64,000 nucleotides of DNA, taken from assembly GCA_000697055.1 (NCBI GenBank), contig JNDT01002355.1, forward strand, positions 290,479 to 354,478, in the 5' to 3' direction. The notes under the pieces are model-generated. The model had not been told where the DNA came from and made no database searches. It saw only the letters and a program-made list of their open reading frames with translations. This DNA is from Saksenaea vasiformis B4078 (lineage: Eukaryota; Mucoromycota; Mucoromycetes; Mucorales; Saksenaeaceae). This document shows positions 1-11,638 of the stretch, in pieces; the first letter of the stretch is position 1; the number at the start of each line of letters is the position of its first letter. A program made the position numbers and the translations under genes.

Positions 1-1196
1 GTCGATAAGTACCACAAGACACGCCTATCGTATGACATGAGTCCATAATGCGTCACTTTCCAAAGTGAACCGAAAAAAAAAAGAAAAAGAAAAAAGTAGA
101 AAACCTTACCACTACAACCATGACGACACCAAGTGCACTACTGGAAGCGACCATGAACATGATACATTCTTGATAGATCACTGCATCCATCATTGGGGTC
201 CCTGCCATGATTTGACCTGTCATCATACCCGGGATATTGATCATTCCCATGACACTGAGTTGTGTAATAATCGGTAAAAGGGCGATCCGGATAGCATCGA
301 TAGCCAGAGGTAATCCTGCCTCATACCTCGTAGCACCGAAAGCCAGGCGCGTTTCCAGAAGAGGGGCATGAACACTGAAAAAAAGAAAATAGTTTAAGAC
401 ATGCTTCAACAAAAAAGTCATACATTTTGATTTACCTGAATTGGTCCAAGCACCTTTCGGTTGCCATTGCTACGCTACCCATGGAGTTGCCCAACAGCAT
501 GCCGATGATGGGGATAAATTTAGTCGGAGACCAGAAAGGCTGTTCTTGAAGTACAAAGGCTGCACCGATTAACCCGACCACAAAGTTGCTGATAAACAAA
601 ATGACAAACATGAGAATAAACTAAGACAACAATAAGTAACAAAAACATGAGTGGTGGTTGCTGTTCGTTATTATTATTTACCAGGCCTTCAAATGTTTTT
701 TTTGATCGATTAAATACAGTCTCGTAAGCACCCAGGAGGACAAGGACCACTAAATTGCGAGTTGAGTCTTTTTTTTTTTTGGTTCAAGCATAAATGCACA
801 TGCTTACGCGACAGTAGCATTACAATGCCAGCATTATTTGCCTGAAATACATCATCTAATACATAGCCCTATAAACAGTATTATTGGTTTTTAGTTGGAT
901 TGAAAGGAAAAAAAATTTTTTTTGGTAGAACGGCATTTCTCTTTTTTTTTCTCTCTCTTTTACCATCATCGTAAGTTGTACTACACATCGTATACCCGAG
1001 ATGATAAGTGATACTTCGAGTTTCATGCCAAGCGCCAGGCTAACAGCAGCTAATGATTTATAAAAGTGTCAGTTTCTATTATTATTTTCCTGCTTTCTTA
1101 TTTCAACGAGTTACCTGCTATAAACATAAATGATGATGCTTCCAAGACATTCCACCAGTCTAATGAGGGCTGTGTGGCTGGTACGTCCGCGTCCAT
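1..1196 (-). CDS. UPF0014 (FetB/ALS3-like) membrane permease, 3'-truncated by window edge
   Basis: Seven exons read on the minus strand: 1196-1115, 1049-964, 868-808, 749-682, 620-436, 374-110 and 24-<1. All introns are GT-AG and phases agree throughout. The start is the ATG at 1196 (MDADVPATQPSLDWW). Family hallmarks occur in order: RCVVQLTMMGYVLDD, LLGAYETVFNRSKK, FIPIIGMLLGNSMGS, LETRLAFGATRYEA and NIPGMMTGQIMAG, with several hydrophobic segments between them. The family includes bacterial FetB and plant ALS3/STAR2, multi-pass proteins linked to metal (iron, aluminium) handling, usually paired with a separate ATPase. No ATPase gene is visible in the window. The last few dozen residues lie outside it. 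The substrate is unknown. Family assignment is confident; the function is inferred from homologues. Confidence 0.85.
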
Positions 1197-1199
1197 TTC

Positions 1200-3830
1200 C
1201 TAGGTTTCGCGGAGAAAGAAGAAAAGGAGGGAAAAAAAGAAGAAAAGGCAGAAAAAAAGAAAAAGAAAAAAAAAAAAGGCACCGTTATTTTTTTTTGGAG
1301 TCAGGTTGTATCAGATTGGGTTATAAGATTCGCGTCGTCATATCACGTGTAGGACTTGCAACGTTCTTTTTTTTTTTTTAACTTCTCCTCTTTCTTTTCC
1401 GGCCATTACACAACACGAAGAGGAGAGAAAAGCACGAACACTATCACATCTGCGAAAAAGAAATTCCGACGGACAAGCCAGATCTGATAATTTTTTTGTT
1501 TTAAGACAGTCACCGTCACTCCAAGTTGTTTCTCACTTTTATTTTTTTCACCCTTCATTCCTTTTATTATTTGAATATCTATCTTTTTCTCCTCTGTTTT
1601 CTAATTTCTTTAATAAAAAGACATTTCTTACTTTATTCTTCTTTTTTTTTTTTGGTTGTTGTTATCAGGGATAACATGATCGATGAACTGAGAAAAAACT
1701 TAGACCCGTGCAAATCTCCGCTGTTGGACAACTAAACCACATTTGGGTTTGTCTTATTTAATACATCGGACGCCCCGGTTTGTTGTGCCTATCACAAAGA
1801 TCGACCTCCTCGATGGAACTAGTAATACAATCAGATGATCCTGTACAAACATCAGAAAAGATGGTCCCTTATTTGTTCCCGGTAATCCACTTGTACCATC
1901 GTCGTACGAATTCATCTGTCTCTTTGTAATCCATTTGTTTATATGATGACGCTGATGTATTTATTTATTTGTTGTTATCCTGCGTATGCAACGATCTTCA
2001 TCTTTGTTTAGAAAGAAAAGAAAAAAAAACCAGTAAATGTTTCAGGTACGAATGTCATCAGTCCCTCTTCTTTTTTTGTCAAAGCAACAATAATGCAAAT
2101 CCATCCAACATCCACTTAGTAACAACACAAACTGGTTGCTGTTGCAACAATAGTTTGTGGAAACCAGTTACTTAGCAACAAAGCGTTATAAAGATCGGAT
2201 CTTTTATTGTTTATAGCAGCTCAGAATTTAATTTGATCTGCAAAACCTGCTTGTTGGTTTCCACTATATTCTCATCTCCATGTGACACATCACCTGGCAC
2301 TTGTCCATTGTCCGCCGGTACTTAAAAAAAAGGGATCTTTCGCTTCCATTGCATTTACAGTCTGCATTGCATTTTCGATCGGTGTTTTCTTTTTTTTCTT
2401 TTGCTGCCGCCCGTGCTCCGATTTTCGTTCGAACTTTTTATTTTAACGACTATTCCCGGATAGACGGTACATTCGTTTGTTTTAGTCTTTTTTTTTAAGT
2501 GTAACCGTTCCGTATCTTTGTGATCTATGCCTCAGCTCGCTAAAAACAGGAACTTGTTTGCAGTAACCGTCTTAAGCATTTTTTATCGGCAAAGATATAA
2601 AAACCAAGTCTTTCTGTGTGCAACCTTCACATTACCAATGGAGAAATAGTTTAGACGCGTGTCGTCAGTGCAGGCCCACATCATCATCATCATTTTTTTT
2701 AACTTGCATGACAATAACAAGGGTTAACCTGAAACGAGAAGCTTAGTTGCACATATTTTTTCTTTTCTTCCAAGGAGAAGGATAAAATCAAAAGACGGCA
2801 CGATCTTCTCTTACGTTGTACAGCTATAAAGGACGGCCCATTCCCTTTCAGGCGTGGTTATCAGCTACGTAATGCATCTTCCAAAAAGACATACAACTTA
2901 TTCTACTTCGCATTCGTGTTTGCAGCATGTTTGAATATCCTTCAGCTCCTTTTCGGTGTGGCAAATGACTACAGGTTCTACATGTTCAGGGAAGTTGCCA
3001 CAATCTTCCCACGATACTCAACATGCTCTCGGTCTATGACTCAGATTTTACAAATCACTGCATTGAGGTGATGAAACGTATGTATCCATGCATTCGTCCG
3101 TGGGCAGTTGCTATTGTCTTGAACAATAGAAATCATGGCAGGTCTTACCACCATACAGCTAAGGGGTGGTGGTTGATGTTGATCGTTGGATGTCGAACAT
3201 ACAATGAATTGTTTCTAGTAAGATGAATGTGAAAATAGCGTGATTCTATGAGTGAAACAAGGGTTGGAAAAGATGCTGGATGGATTATATCTTGCGCTGG
3301 ATGTAGATCCATCTTGTATTTTGACCGAATGGCGGTGTTTTATGTTTCCAACGCTCTCCTTCTTTGCCCCTCTACATCTTAACCTCCTCCCCCTGGATGT
3401 ACTATAAGATTGTATGTACCATCCGCATAAGACAACCTTAATACCAGAAAACCTGTGATGACGAAGCAAACAAACAGTGGGCATTTATAAGCCAAAAAAG
3501 AAAAACGCCTAACTCATTGGTAGCTGCAGAACCTTCTTTTTTTTTGGCACCATTCGCTTGGTACATATATGAATGGGGGCTTCCCGGACAGTGCATCGCG
3601 TAGTGCATAGAATAAAATAGACAGTTCTTTTTTTTTCTCCGTACTGGTGATGAATAGACTAAGGGAAAAAAAAATCCTTTTTTTGTCAATGATATTTCCC
3701 GTTCGGAACTGCGGTGGTCCACGCTGAAAGAGCTCGTGTAGGTTGATCAAGTATTATTATTGTCATTATTATTATTAGAAAAATAAGGAAAAAAAAAAAG
3801 AGGAACGTGGATTACAAAGAAGAAGGAACG
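1200..3830. other. intergenic, T/A-tract rich
   Basis: About 2.6 kb without a supportable gene. It is full of poly-T and poly-A runs and short AAT/ATT repeats (for example around 3752-3780). TATA-like words occur near 2596 and 2825. A roughly 99-codon open frame without an early ATG (about 2774-3070) is discussed under rejected items. Confidence 0.5.
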
Positions 3831-3835
3831 CAAAG

Positions 3836-4777
3836 CTATTCGAAGTTGGATGCTTCAGCAGTATAAGCTCGGATCCGTGCTACGAGACCGCTGACTTCGC
3901 CGCGGCATTTTGTTACTGCGCTGTGGAAATCATCTGTACGGTTGGCTGTTCTGTACACATCGTTCATCAATGTTTGAAGTTCTGAGCGTACTTGATCCAC
4001 AAAACGCTGTGTGTTGGCCTCCATTTGGGCCCTTACAGCATTTAGTTGACACATCAGTTGCCGCCTATCCATTGTTCTTTGCTTGATTTTTGTTTCTACT
4101 CCATTTGCCAGGATCAGGCTTCGCTCGGCCATTACCCGGATCTGACCTTGGACGGTCTCTAGGTCCTGCCTCAGTCCGACCACTTCACTCTCGAACCGCA
4201 TTCCCAGCTGTCGTACGGATTCTTTGAGAACAATATGCTGTCGTTCGATCTGTGCTTTTTCTGTCACTGCCATATCCCGATCGCGTTCAAGCACCCGTTC
4301 TTTACGCCGAAGATCTTCAAGTTGCTTTCTGGATGCCAATGCTTCGTCTTTTAATTTTTTAACTTGTGTTTCGAGATGGACAGATGACCGTTTTGTTGAA
4401 TCGAGTGATTTTTGCTTGGATTCCAATGTTTGTATCAATTCTTGGATGGTGACTCGGTACTGGACGTTTGCCTCGGTATAGGATTTGGATTCATCTTCGC
4501 TTTGTTTTTTGATTTGACGAGCAGATTCTAACTGGATAACAACAACAAACGGGTAAGTTCCTTCTGCTGTTATGGTTACTGTTTTTATTTTAGGATATAC
4601 CTGTTTTCGTGTGGATTGAACTTCTTTCTGGATACTTTCTAATTTGTCTTGCAATTGTTCGATCACCCGAGTGGATCTCGAACTAGATACGCTTGGTTGA
4701 GGATGGATTGGTTGTGATTGTAGAATAGATGAGAGTAGTAGGTTATTGTGCGATAATGACTCTTGAATGTGAAGCAT
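3836..4777 (-). CDS. coiled-coil protein (290 aa after splicing)
   Basis: The minus-strand open frame contains a 69-nt in-frame intron (4600-4532, GTATAT...ATCCAG). Removing it leaves 290 residues from the ATG at 4777. The N-terminus (about 35 aa) is Ser/Gln rich. From about residue 38 the protein is almost entirely heptad-like, with segments such as RVIEQLQDKLESIQKEVQST and LETQVKKLKDEALASRKQLE, rich in E, K, Q and L with few prolines. A short tail (RAYTAEASNFE) follows. There is no signal peptide or membrane segment. It resembles fungal cytoplasmic coiled-coil adaptors such as She3-like proteins, but no diagnostic motif was seen, so the family is left open. A scaffold or filament role is inferred from the coiled coil only. 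Confidence 0.75.
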   Translation of the reverse strand: MLHIQESLSHNNLLLSSILQSQPIHPQPSVSSSRSTRVIEQLQDKLESIQKEVQSTRKQVYPKIKTVTITAEGTYPFVVVIQLESARQIKKQSEDESKSYTEANVQYRVTIQELIQTLESKQKSLDSTKRSSVHLETQVKKLKDEALASRKQLEDLRRKERVLERDRDMAVTEKAQIERQHIVLKESVRQLGMRFESEVVGLRQDLETVQGQIRVMAERSLILANGVETKIKQRTMDRRQLMCQLNAVRAQMEANTQRFVDQVRSELQTLMNDVYRTANRTDDFHSAVTKCRGEVSGLVARIRAYTAEASNFE

Positions 4778-4779
4778 AG

Positions 4780-5291
4780 CGGTAACAAATGAAAGGAAGA
4801 ACGGGGGGGATAATAAACGAATGAAAAGAAAAAGATGTTAGTTGAAAGAAGAGAAAGCTGAGAGGAAAAAGAGTTAGGAGCCCTTTTGAAATGTCTGACA
4901 AGCATAAATAACACAGTTTTTTTTTGTTTCTGTCCCTATTTTACTGTCAGGGTGAAAGAGAACGGCAGGGCTTTAAAGAGAGGCCATGTCGGTTACCAAA
5001 ATGTAACAAACACGAGTCGTTTTTGCAGTAAGGGGTCCCCTCATCCCCGTCCCCTCTTCTCCTCTTGAACATGGATCGTATTCCTTTTTTTTACCTTCCT
5101 ATATTCCCCTCACTATAGATATAGATCCACAACGCAACTGCCAGCCACGGTCATCTTTCCACAGGGGCCAGAAAAGAGGAAAGGGAGTTTGACCCAAATG
5201 ATAACGTCTCAATGAAAAGCCGTCGCATCGATAACCCCTCTGGTCACTGCACAAGGGATTACATCAGCATACGCCACGGTACAAATGGGTG

Positions 5292-5335
<44 letters not shown>

Positions 5336-5660
5336 CCGGAGAGCTGTATGTTGACCTACATACGCATTGCTTAGTTTGCATCCCGCACAAACAAATTTTT
5401 TGCTTTTTTTTTTTTGACTGGATACAAATGGTCTCAGAATTAAGTATATTTGTTTCAAGAGAAGCGGAACTGGCTTTTTATTTTTGTTCTTTTCATTGGA
5501 CGAAAAAGACTTGACACTTTCCCACTTCTTCCACTTACAATTCTGACTGTTCATAGAAAACCCCAGTCGTTTATTTAGTTACCATTTGTAAAATTCACTT
5601 TGTCCATTGTGCTCTTCGACGACCTACTCTTTCGCTTTTCAAGAGCATTCCGATCAACTT
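4780..5660. other. divergent intergenic region between coiled-coil and kinase genes
   Basis: About 0.9 kb separates two divergently transcribed genes, so it should hold both promoters. It contains a T-rich stretch and the GA microsatellite described separately. No gene is supported here. Confidence 0.5.
5295..5332. repeat. (GA)n microsatellite
   Basis: An uninterrupted run of roughly 18 GA units in the promoter side of the casein kinase 1-like gene. It is a likely length-polymorphic site. Confidence 0.95.
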
Positions 5661-5666
5661 CGCGTC

Positions 5667-7312
5667 ATGACAAGTTTTCGGTCAGACTCTCTTGGTGTTC
5701 GTAATGCCTCTATCGACAGCACGCTTTCTGATCTAAGCGTCAACAGCCGCGATGTCGTGGTTGCCGAGCAATGGGTAGTACTGGGAAAAATTGGAGAAGG
5801 CTCATTTGGCGAAGTGTTTGAAGGTAAGAAAAAAAGAAATATACTACAAAACGAAAACAGGACTCATTGGGAAACCATGCAACAGTTCGCGATGTCCGTA
5901 CACGACATCACTATGCTATTAAAAGGGAACCTGTCAAGATGCGACACCCTCAGTTAAAGCATGAGAGTATTGTTTACGATGTTTTGGCTGGAGGACGTAA
6001 GTAACCGAAAAAAAAAAAACGAAGCGAGAGAAAACTCCGTTTTGAGATGGATTCAGAAACTGACCAGTAATCATGTGCCCTAGCTGGTATCCCACAGTGT
6101 CATTGGTACGGTCAGCATGATGAGTTTAATTGCATTGTCCTCGATCTACTTGGTCCCAGCATAAATCAGCTACGACAATCTGTGACAGATATTCCACTGG
6201 ATGTGATGATTGAACTTGGATGTCAGATGGTAAGAAGTCAGAGGATCGGGACTGTGAGGATTCATCCACTGATAATACTTGGGATTTAGGTATCTACGAT
6301 AGAACATATCCATAACCGCGGTTTGGTGTTTCGCGATGTCAAACCCGACAACTTCCTGTTCCCGGCATCGTGTTACCTTCCTGAACCGGAAATGGTAAAA
6401 GAGGGTGATGTGTACAAGAGTAAAAAACCAACTTGCAACGAGTTGTTTCGTCAATGGGGTGGTATTCCTAAATTGTATGTGGTTGATTTTGGATTGACAT
6501 CGTGGTGGCGAGATCCCAAGACAAATGCACCGTATCCAGAAACACGAAAGCATCACAAAAACAAGACAGGCACGGCAAGATATGCATCACTGAATGTGCA
6601 TCGGGGCAAAACACATGCGAGACGTGATGATTTGGAAAGTTTGGCATACTTGTTGTTGGATCTTATACTGGGGAACTTGCCATGGACAGGTATCCAGGCA
6701 CGCAACTCACGAGCGGGATGGGACAGGATGCGCCGGTTAAAAGAGGAAACATTTTTGAGCGACCTGTGCGCTGGCCTGCCACGTGGATTGCTCGAATTTG
6801 TCGAGTATGCGAAACGGTTACGATTTGCAGAGCAGCCAGATTACGAGTACATGCGACGTTTGTTACGAGGATCCCTTCATGGTGGAGAATACTCGGACGT
6901 CGTTCGATCACCCTTTGGTGGTCGTACCAGCAGACGTCCTTACAGCTTGGAGAATCCAGAACTGGAAGTACTGGAAGCCGATAATAAGAACAGAGTCAAC
7001 GGTTTCATGACACGACCAACTCATCCTCAACAACAAGGGATGTTTGCCATGGATGACTTGGCACATGCATTACCCGATCAGGACAATCAAGATAGATCAA
7101 CAAGCTCGATATCATCTTTCAAACGATTGATAGCAAAGAACAACCAAATGCAGAAACGTGTGGGCTGGAATACACACAAACATGATCAACAACCATGGAT
7201 ACCCGAAACAGACTGGCAGACACCTGAACAGCCGGAAATACATTCAAAATCATGGGGTGATGACCAACCAGACGCAACCTGGGCCGCTAATGTCAAACTT
7301 CCTTGGGCATAA
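5667..7312 (+). CDS. casein kinase 1-type protein kinase
   Basis: Four exons: 5667-5823, 5886-5996, 6084-6229 and 6290-7312, giving about 478 aa. The glycine loop is GKIGEGSFGEVFE and the VAIK-type lysine is in HHYAIKREPVK. The CK1 signature GGPGIPQCHWYG follows. The catalytic loop is VFRDVKPDNFL and the metal-binding loop VVDFGLTSWWRDP. TGTARYASLNVH replaces an APE motif, as in CK1, and RRDDLESLAYLLLDLILGNLPW is diagnostic. The catalytic loop has Phe where most kinases have His (HRD), a position also aromatic in some CK1 members. An insertion of about 45 aa separates the catalytic and DFG motifs. The C-terminal ~100 aa are polar and likely disordered. CK1 kinases phosphorylate pre-phosphorylated or acidic Ser/Thr sites; the substrate is unknown. 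An in-frame upstream ATG at 5607 is a less likely start. Confidence 0.92.
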
Positions 7313-8430
7313 CGCAACATACCTTTGTTTCCACATTATCATTATTTGTCAGATCTTTGTTTTGTATAAAAAAATTTGTTACACCATATCAAGATGCGAT
7401 AAGATGGAAAAAGGGGGGTTGGGTTGGGTACCAAGGAAACGACAGATACAACAGTAGTAATAAAAATTGTCATTCTGAACACCGAGTGGGGGCAATCCAT
7501 TCTATGCTAAAAGAAGTCGTGAAATCGGAGTTGGGTATTTTTTCATCTTTGCAACCGCCCCAGACAACCTTTAGATTTGTGAGACCCTGTGAGGCAAAAA
7601 AAAAAAAAAAAGAAAAAAAACAGAACCTTGATGCCAGTTTTTCGTTTACATCACGCGTTATCTACACTGGAAATAGGCGTCTTTTAGCTTTTTTCCTTTT
7701 CTTTTATAAAAGAGGATCACATGTCGCTTGTGTGATGACAGAGGACGTATTGTGTCTGACTGTCAAAATGGAACGCGTTTTCTCTCAGTTAATAAAAGCA
7801 GAATGCGTGGAAGGGTTCTCTGGGGTCCATGCTTTTTTGTTCCCCGCGACCCGATAGTCTGGTGCTCCGAAGAAGACTGACAATACTATGAGTAAGCATC
7901 CATATTTGTTAATTTTCAAGATCCAGTGAAACCGTCCCCATTCTATACCAGATTTTCCAGGTATACCTCATGGGGTAAGACAAAGTAAAACTCTAATGCT
8001 TTTAGATCGCTCACCCAACAAGATGAAAAGAAAAAGAAAGAGGTCTTCCCGTTGTCTTATTGACAACGCGTTTTTTCTTTCGGAGGAGTCATTCAAATGC
8101 TGGCCCTGAACTGCATCTGTGAAAGCCGATACACCGGAATAAAGGACGGACATTAAAAGAAAAGATGAGTCCACTCTCTGTCTCTCTCATTCTGCCTGGT
8201 TTTAAGGGCCTCAAGGGTTTGTCTCCGCTCTCATCATCAAATAACGGTGTTCGAAAAAATAATTGTCCCGTTTACAGGTCAGCTTTTACTTTTTTCCGAG
8301 TGGTAGCGGTGATTAAAGGGTCTTCGTTCCCCACATTTCCCCACATTTCCCGCAGATTTCCCTTTAACCAGAGTGGGTAACTGGGAGAAAACATCATCTT
8401 TCGGAACAGTAAATTTTCTCCCACCCGCCT
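7313..8430. other. intergenic between kinase and MFS transporter
   Basis: About 1.1 kb with A-rich and T-rich runs and a short tandem CCCACATTT repeat near 8331-8350. A 184-codon open frame overlaps the kinase 3' end. It has poly-Lys from A-runs and no recognisable domain, so it is not called. Confidence 0.5.
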
Positions 8431-8442
8431 ATTTTTTTCTCT

Positions 8443-8455
8443 ATATATATATAAA
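8443..8455 (+). promoter_or_regulatory. TATA box of the ACS-family MFS gene
   Basis: The sequence TATATATATATAAAG lies about 62 bp upstream of the ATG at 8517. Position and match are typical of a fungal core promoter; no expression evidence is available. Confidence 0.6.
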
Positions 8456-8516
8456 GGCTGACTACGTACTTTGTATCGGTACCTTTTCTTTCTCGGTGCA
8501 ACGCCACATATACATC

Positions 8517-10334
8517 ATGTCAAAAACGGATGATAAACGTAGTGAAGTTGAACGACGTCTCATCCGTAAGTTGGATTTACGTCTTATGATCTGGGCTTTC
8601 TTTGGTTATTTCGCAAATGGTCTTGATCGAAACAACATGCGTAAGTCTAAAACTACCAAAAAAAGTGAATTACGTTACGTACTCACATTGACTTTCCGTC
8701 ATCATAGCAAATGCCTATACAAATGGTATGAAAGAAGACCTCGACCTTGAATCCGAAAAATACAACTGGGCTCTCACCATGTTTTTCATTGGTTATATTG
8801 TGTAAGCGTCAACAGGATAAAAGAAAGAAAGAGGAAAGGAAAGAGGCGCTCATTGTAACTGCTAGTCTCCAAATTCCTGCCAACGCAATTATTACCAAGG
8901 TGCGCCCTTCACTGATGTTACCTGGTGTTGTCTTTTTGTGGGGTGCCATTGTGTGTTTTATGGCTCTTGTCAAGGACTTCCGCGGTATCTATGGTCTTCG
9001 AATCTGTCTTGGTTTCGCGGAGGCTGTACGTGGAAAAAAAACAAACAAATTTCTTTTTTTGGTAATTAATCCCGCCCCCCTTTTTCTCTTTTTAGGCTTT
9101 CTATCCTGGTATTGTCTTTTTGCTGGGAAGTTGGTATACCAAGGAGGAACTCGGTACACGTACAGCACTCTTTGTGGCTGGTTCACAAATGTCAGGTGCT
9201 TTCAGTGGTTTGATTTCGGGTGCGATTGCACAGGGTCTAGATGGTGCACACGGCATGCGCGGTTGGAAGTGGCTGTTTATCATCGAAGGTCTGATTGCCG
9301 TTGTCATTGGTCTCGTTGGTTTCTTCTTGATTCCCGATTTCCCCCATAATACGCGTTTCATTCGTGGCGAAGAACGAGAAATGGCCATCCAACGTTTGGA
9401 ACGTCAGGGTCGAAAGACAACACTGAGCGGTTTGAACATGGCAACGTACGTCCTTCTTTTTTTTTCGTTTTACCATCACATGGTTCCTAACTCTACTCTA
9501 GGTTACGCAACCTTCTCATCACACCATACGTCTATCTTTACCTGTTGATGTTCATCTGTTTCCAGGAAGGCATGGGTCTCTTGCAATACTTCCCTATGAT
9601 TCTGGTGCAAATGGGTTATACATCCTCTTTTGCCAACTACATGATGGTACCCATCTGGATCTGGGTCGGCATTGTCATTATTGCTCAGGGCTGGTTCTCT
9701 GATCACTATGGAAAGCGTGTTTGGCACGTTGTGGGTGGCGGTGTATGGACCTTGATTTGGTACATTCTGTTGGTGGCTATCAATGGCGAAAGTGCTCGCG
9801 TTGGTATTCACTTTGCAGCTGCTTATATGATTCCTCCCATCGTAAGTGAATTTATCCGCCGTGGCAACACCTGTTGTTAACGTTTCCTTTGTTTCCTTTC
9901 TTTTTACTAGTTTGGTGTATCGCCTATCATGATGACTTGGCTAAACGTAAGTACACGAGATAAAAAAAAACCAAAACACAGTTTCTCACACGGTTATGCT
10001 ATAGGAATTGTATCAATGTGATACTGAAACAAGAGCTTTGGCTATTGCCATTGTCAATGCACTTGGTAACCTTGTACCCAATTTCGTTAACATCGAAGCA
10101 TGGAAGGTTTCTTACGTCGTTGACTTTTATCGTAAGTAGAGAAAGTAATAATAGCCGTTCGGTACTCATTTCTTTGTAGATCTTGGTAAAATCGTGACTA
10201 TGGCAATGACAGCTGCGATGGTACTGTTGGCTCTTCTTACCCATTACTTGGAATCAAAGAAAATCGGGCTTCCCAAAGCACAGCAGCGTGTCGGTTCCGA
10301 AGAAGACGGAAAGCAAGATATCGAAATCGCTTGA
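8517..10334 (+). CDS. MFS transporter, anion:cation symporter (DAL5/TNA1-like) family
   Basis: Eight exons in consistent phase: 8517-8640, 8708-8801, 8866-9025, 9096-9445, 9502-9841, 9911-9946, 10005-10131 and 10180-10334, giving 461 aa. The N-terminus RRLIRKLDLRLMIWAFFGYF and the following LDRNNMPNAYTNGMKEDL match the opening of fungal allantoate, nicotinate and pantothenate permeases. Further family motifs are QIPANAIITKVRPSLMLPG, EAAFYPGIVFLLGSWYTKEE and RALAIAIVNALGN. About 12 hydrophobic segments are visible and both termini are polar. It should act at the plasma membrane as a proton-coupled carrier of a small organic anion. The substrate cannot be read from the sequence. An AT-repeat TATA box sits 62 bp upstream. 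Confidence 0.9.
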
Positions 10335-10749
10335 TCACGTTGAGTTACGCTGTAAACTACCATTTCCCCTTTTTCAGTTAGTCGTCCTCTTTGTTTATTG
10401 ATTTCTCCACTTGTTTGTAAATACACCCGTATATATATTATTGTTAATCGGGCGATTGTGCGCCGACAATATCCTTCTTTTTTGCGTTCACTCTGCTGAC
10501 ATCTATGTTGCATACTCTCACACGTCCATGTCAGTTATAGATCTCTGACATAAAAGGCGGTTACAGATAATAGGATGAGATGGGTACTTTAAAAGGAACG
10601 CGTGAATCATTTTTGCCTCTTCGGTAGTGTTCTCAACAACGTTCTGGGAAAGGAGATCAATTGAGACTATGTAAAGGGCAATCCGTGATCCACGCTTATA
10701 TTTTTAGCCTACAAGCTCTCTGATCGAGCCTCCTCGTCTGAGAGACTAG

Positions 10750-11156
10750 ATGAAACGAGGTCGTTCCTATTCTATTTCTTGTTTTTGGAATGGGAGCAAA
10801 GTTCCAAATTCTATTTTTCGCACAGGTCGCAATGAGCGGCGCGGACAACAGAGAGTTCCTTTGTATGGACAGCCATCACTCACCGATATCCTTCAAGCCC
10901 ACCCCGGGCGCTGCTTCTTCCACCTCCGCTGTATTGCGTTACCCAAAAGGTCCGCTGTCTATCCACTTACTGTTTCCACTGGACCTACCGGTGCAAGGTA
11001 TGGTAACGGTTCTGACAACAACGTGAGAATAACTCTCGCGGTAAGTTTTATGCTCCTTGAATAAGCAGCACCTGTTAATCAATGAAGAATCTACGTCCGA
11101 GAATATGGACCAATCATAATCCACCAAGCGGAACCTTCCAGCGATTTCGTGGATAA
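10750..11156 (+). CDS. candidate small two-exon gene, unrecognised
   Basis: An open frame from the ATG at 10750 runs to a GTAAGT donor at 11041. Splicing to the AG at 11086-11087 continues phase 0 into a 23-codon exon ending TAA at 11156, for about 118 aa. A branch-like TTAATC lies upstream of the acceptor. The stretch is more GC-rich than its flanks. A second long frame overlaps it (ATG 10790), so the reading frame itself is uncertain. There is no domain, signal peptide or cysteine pattern. Support is only codon openness plus a consistent intron. Confidence 0.25.
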
Positions 11157-11159
11157 CAG

Positions 11160-11638
11160 CGAGCAAAGGGTACAGTATGCGCGTAATTGTTCTCAACCTC
11201 AGTAATTAACACAATACAGAATGCCGCGCCGAAGAACGTGTCTGCATAGGCCATGCACTTGATATGTGCATGTCGCAACTAGAATCAGGCTCATGACATT
11301 TATACACGAACCGTTTTGCAGAGACATGGTTTTTGGTGATAACCCTTCCTCTCTTTCTTTCTTTCTTTTTTTTTGGAAATTGGGCGTATGGCTTAAACGA
11401 AGTTGAAATTCTATGAAATCAAGTATATGTACGCATAGCATAAAAGGAAACTTCCAGCTTGGCATCGTGTTGTCAACCCGGGAATTATTTCCGATTATCC
11501 ACGTGTCTCACAGTAAATAATCTCTGCAACATACAAACTGATATTGGCTTTCTATTTTCTTTTATTGGAAAGATTTATCAAGGACATCGCATGTGTGCGT
11601 GGGAAGTGATCAAGAGGAACTGAATGTAAGAGGGTTTC
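11160..11638. other. intergenic
   Basis: About 0.5 kb between a weak candidate gene and the MIR gene 3' end. Nothing is recognised apart from a CTTT-rich stretch near 11350-11373. Confidence 0.5.

Noticed and set aside
1130..1381. Lys/Arg-rich plus-strand ORF
   Set aside because: Antisense to the first exon of the permease gene and composed of A-rich low complexity.
2774..3070. 99-codon open frame after a TTCCAAG acceptor-like site, encoding a hydrophobic stretch (YNLFYFAFVFAACLNILQLL)
   Set aside because: No convincing upstream exon, donor or start codon was found. A single weak ATG plus GTTAAC donor is not enough to call a gene.
5212..5554. ORFs on both strands across the GA microsatellite
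   Set aside because: Open only because GA/CT repeats lack stops (RERERE, SLSLSL); not genes.
7303..7857. 184-codon ORF overlapping the kinase 3' end
   Set aside because: Runs out of phase over the kinase stop, contains poly-Lys from an A-run and has no domain. Probably 3'UTR sequence open by chance.
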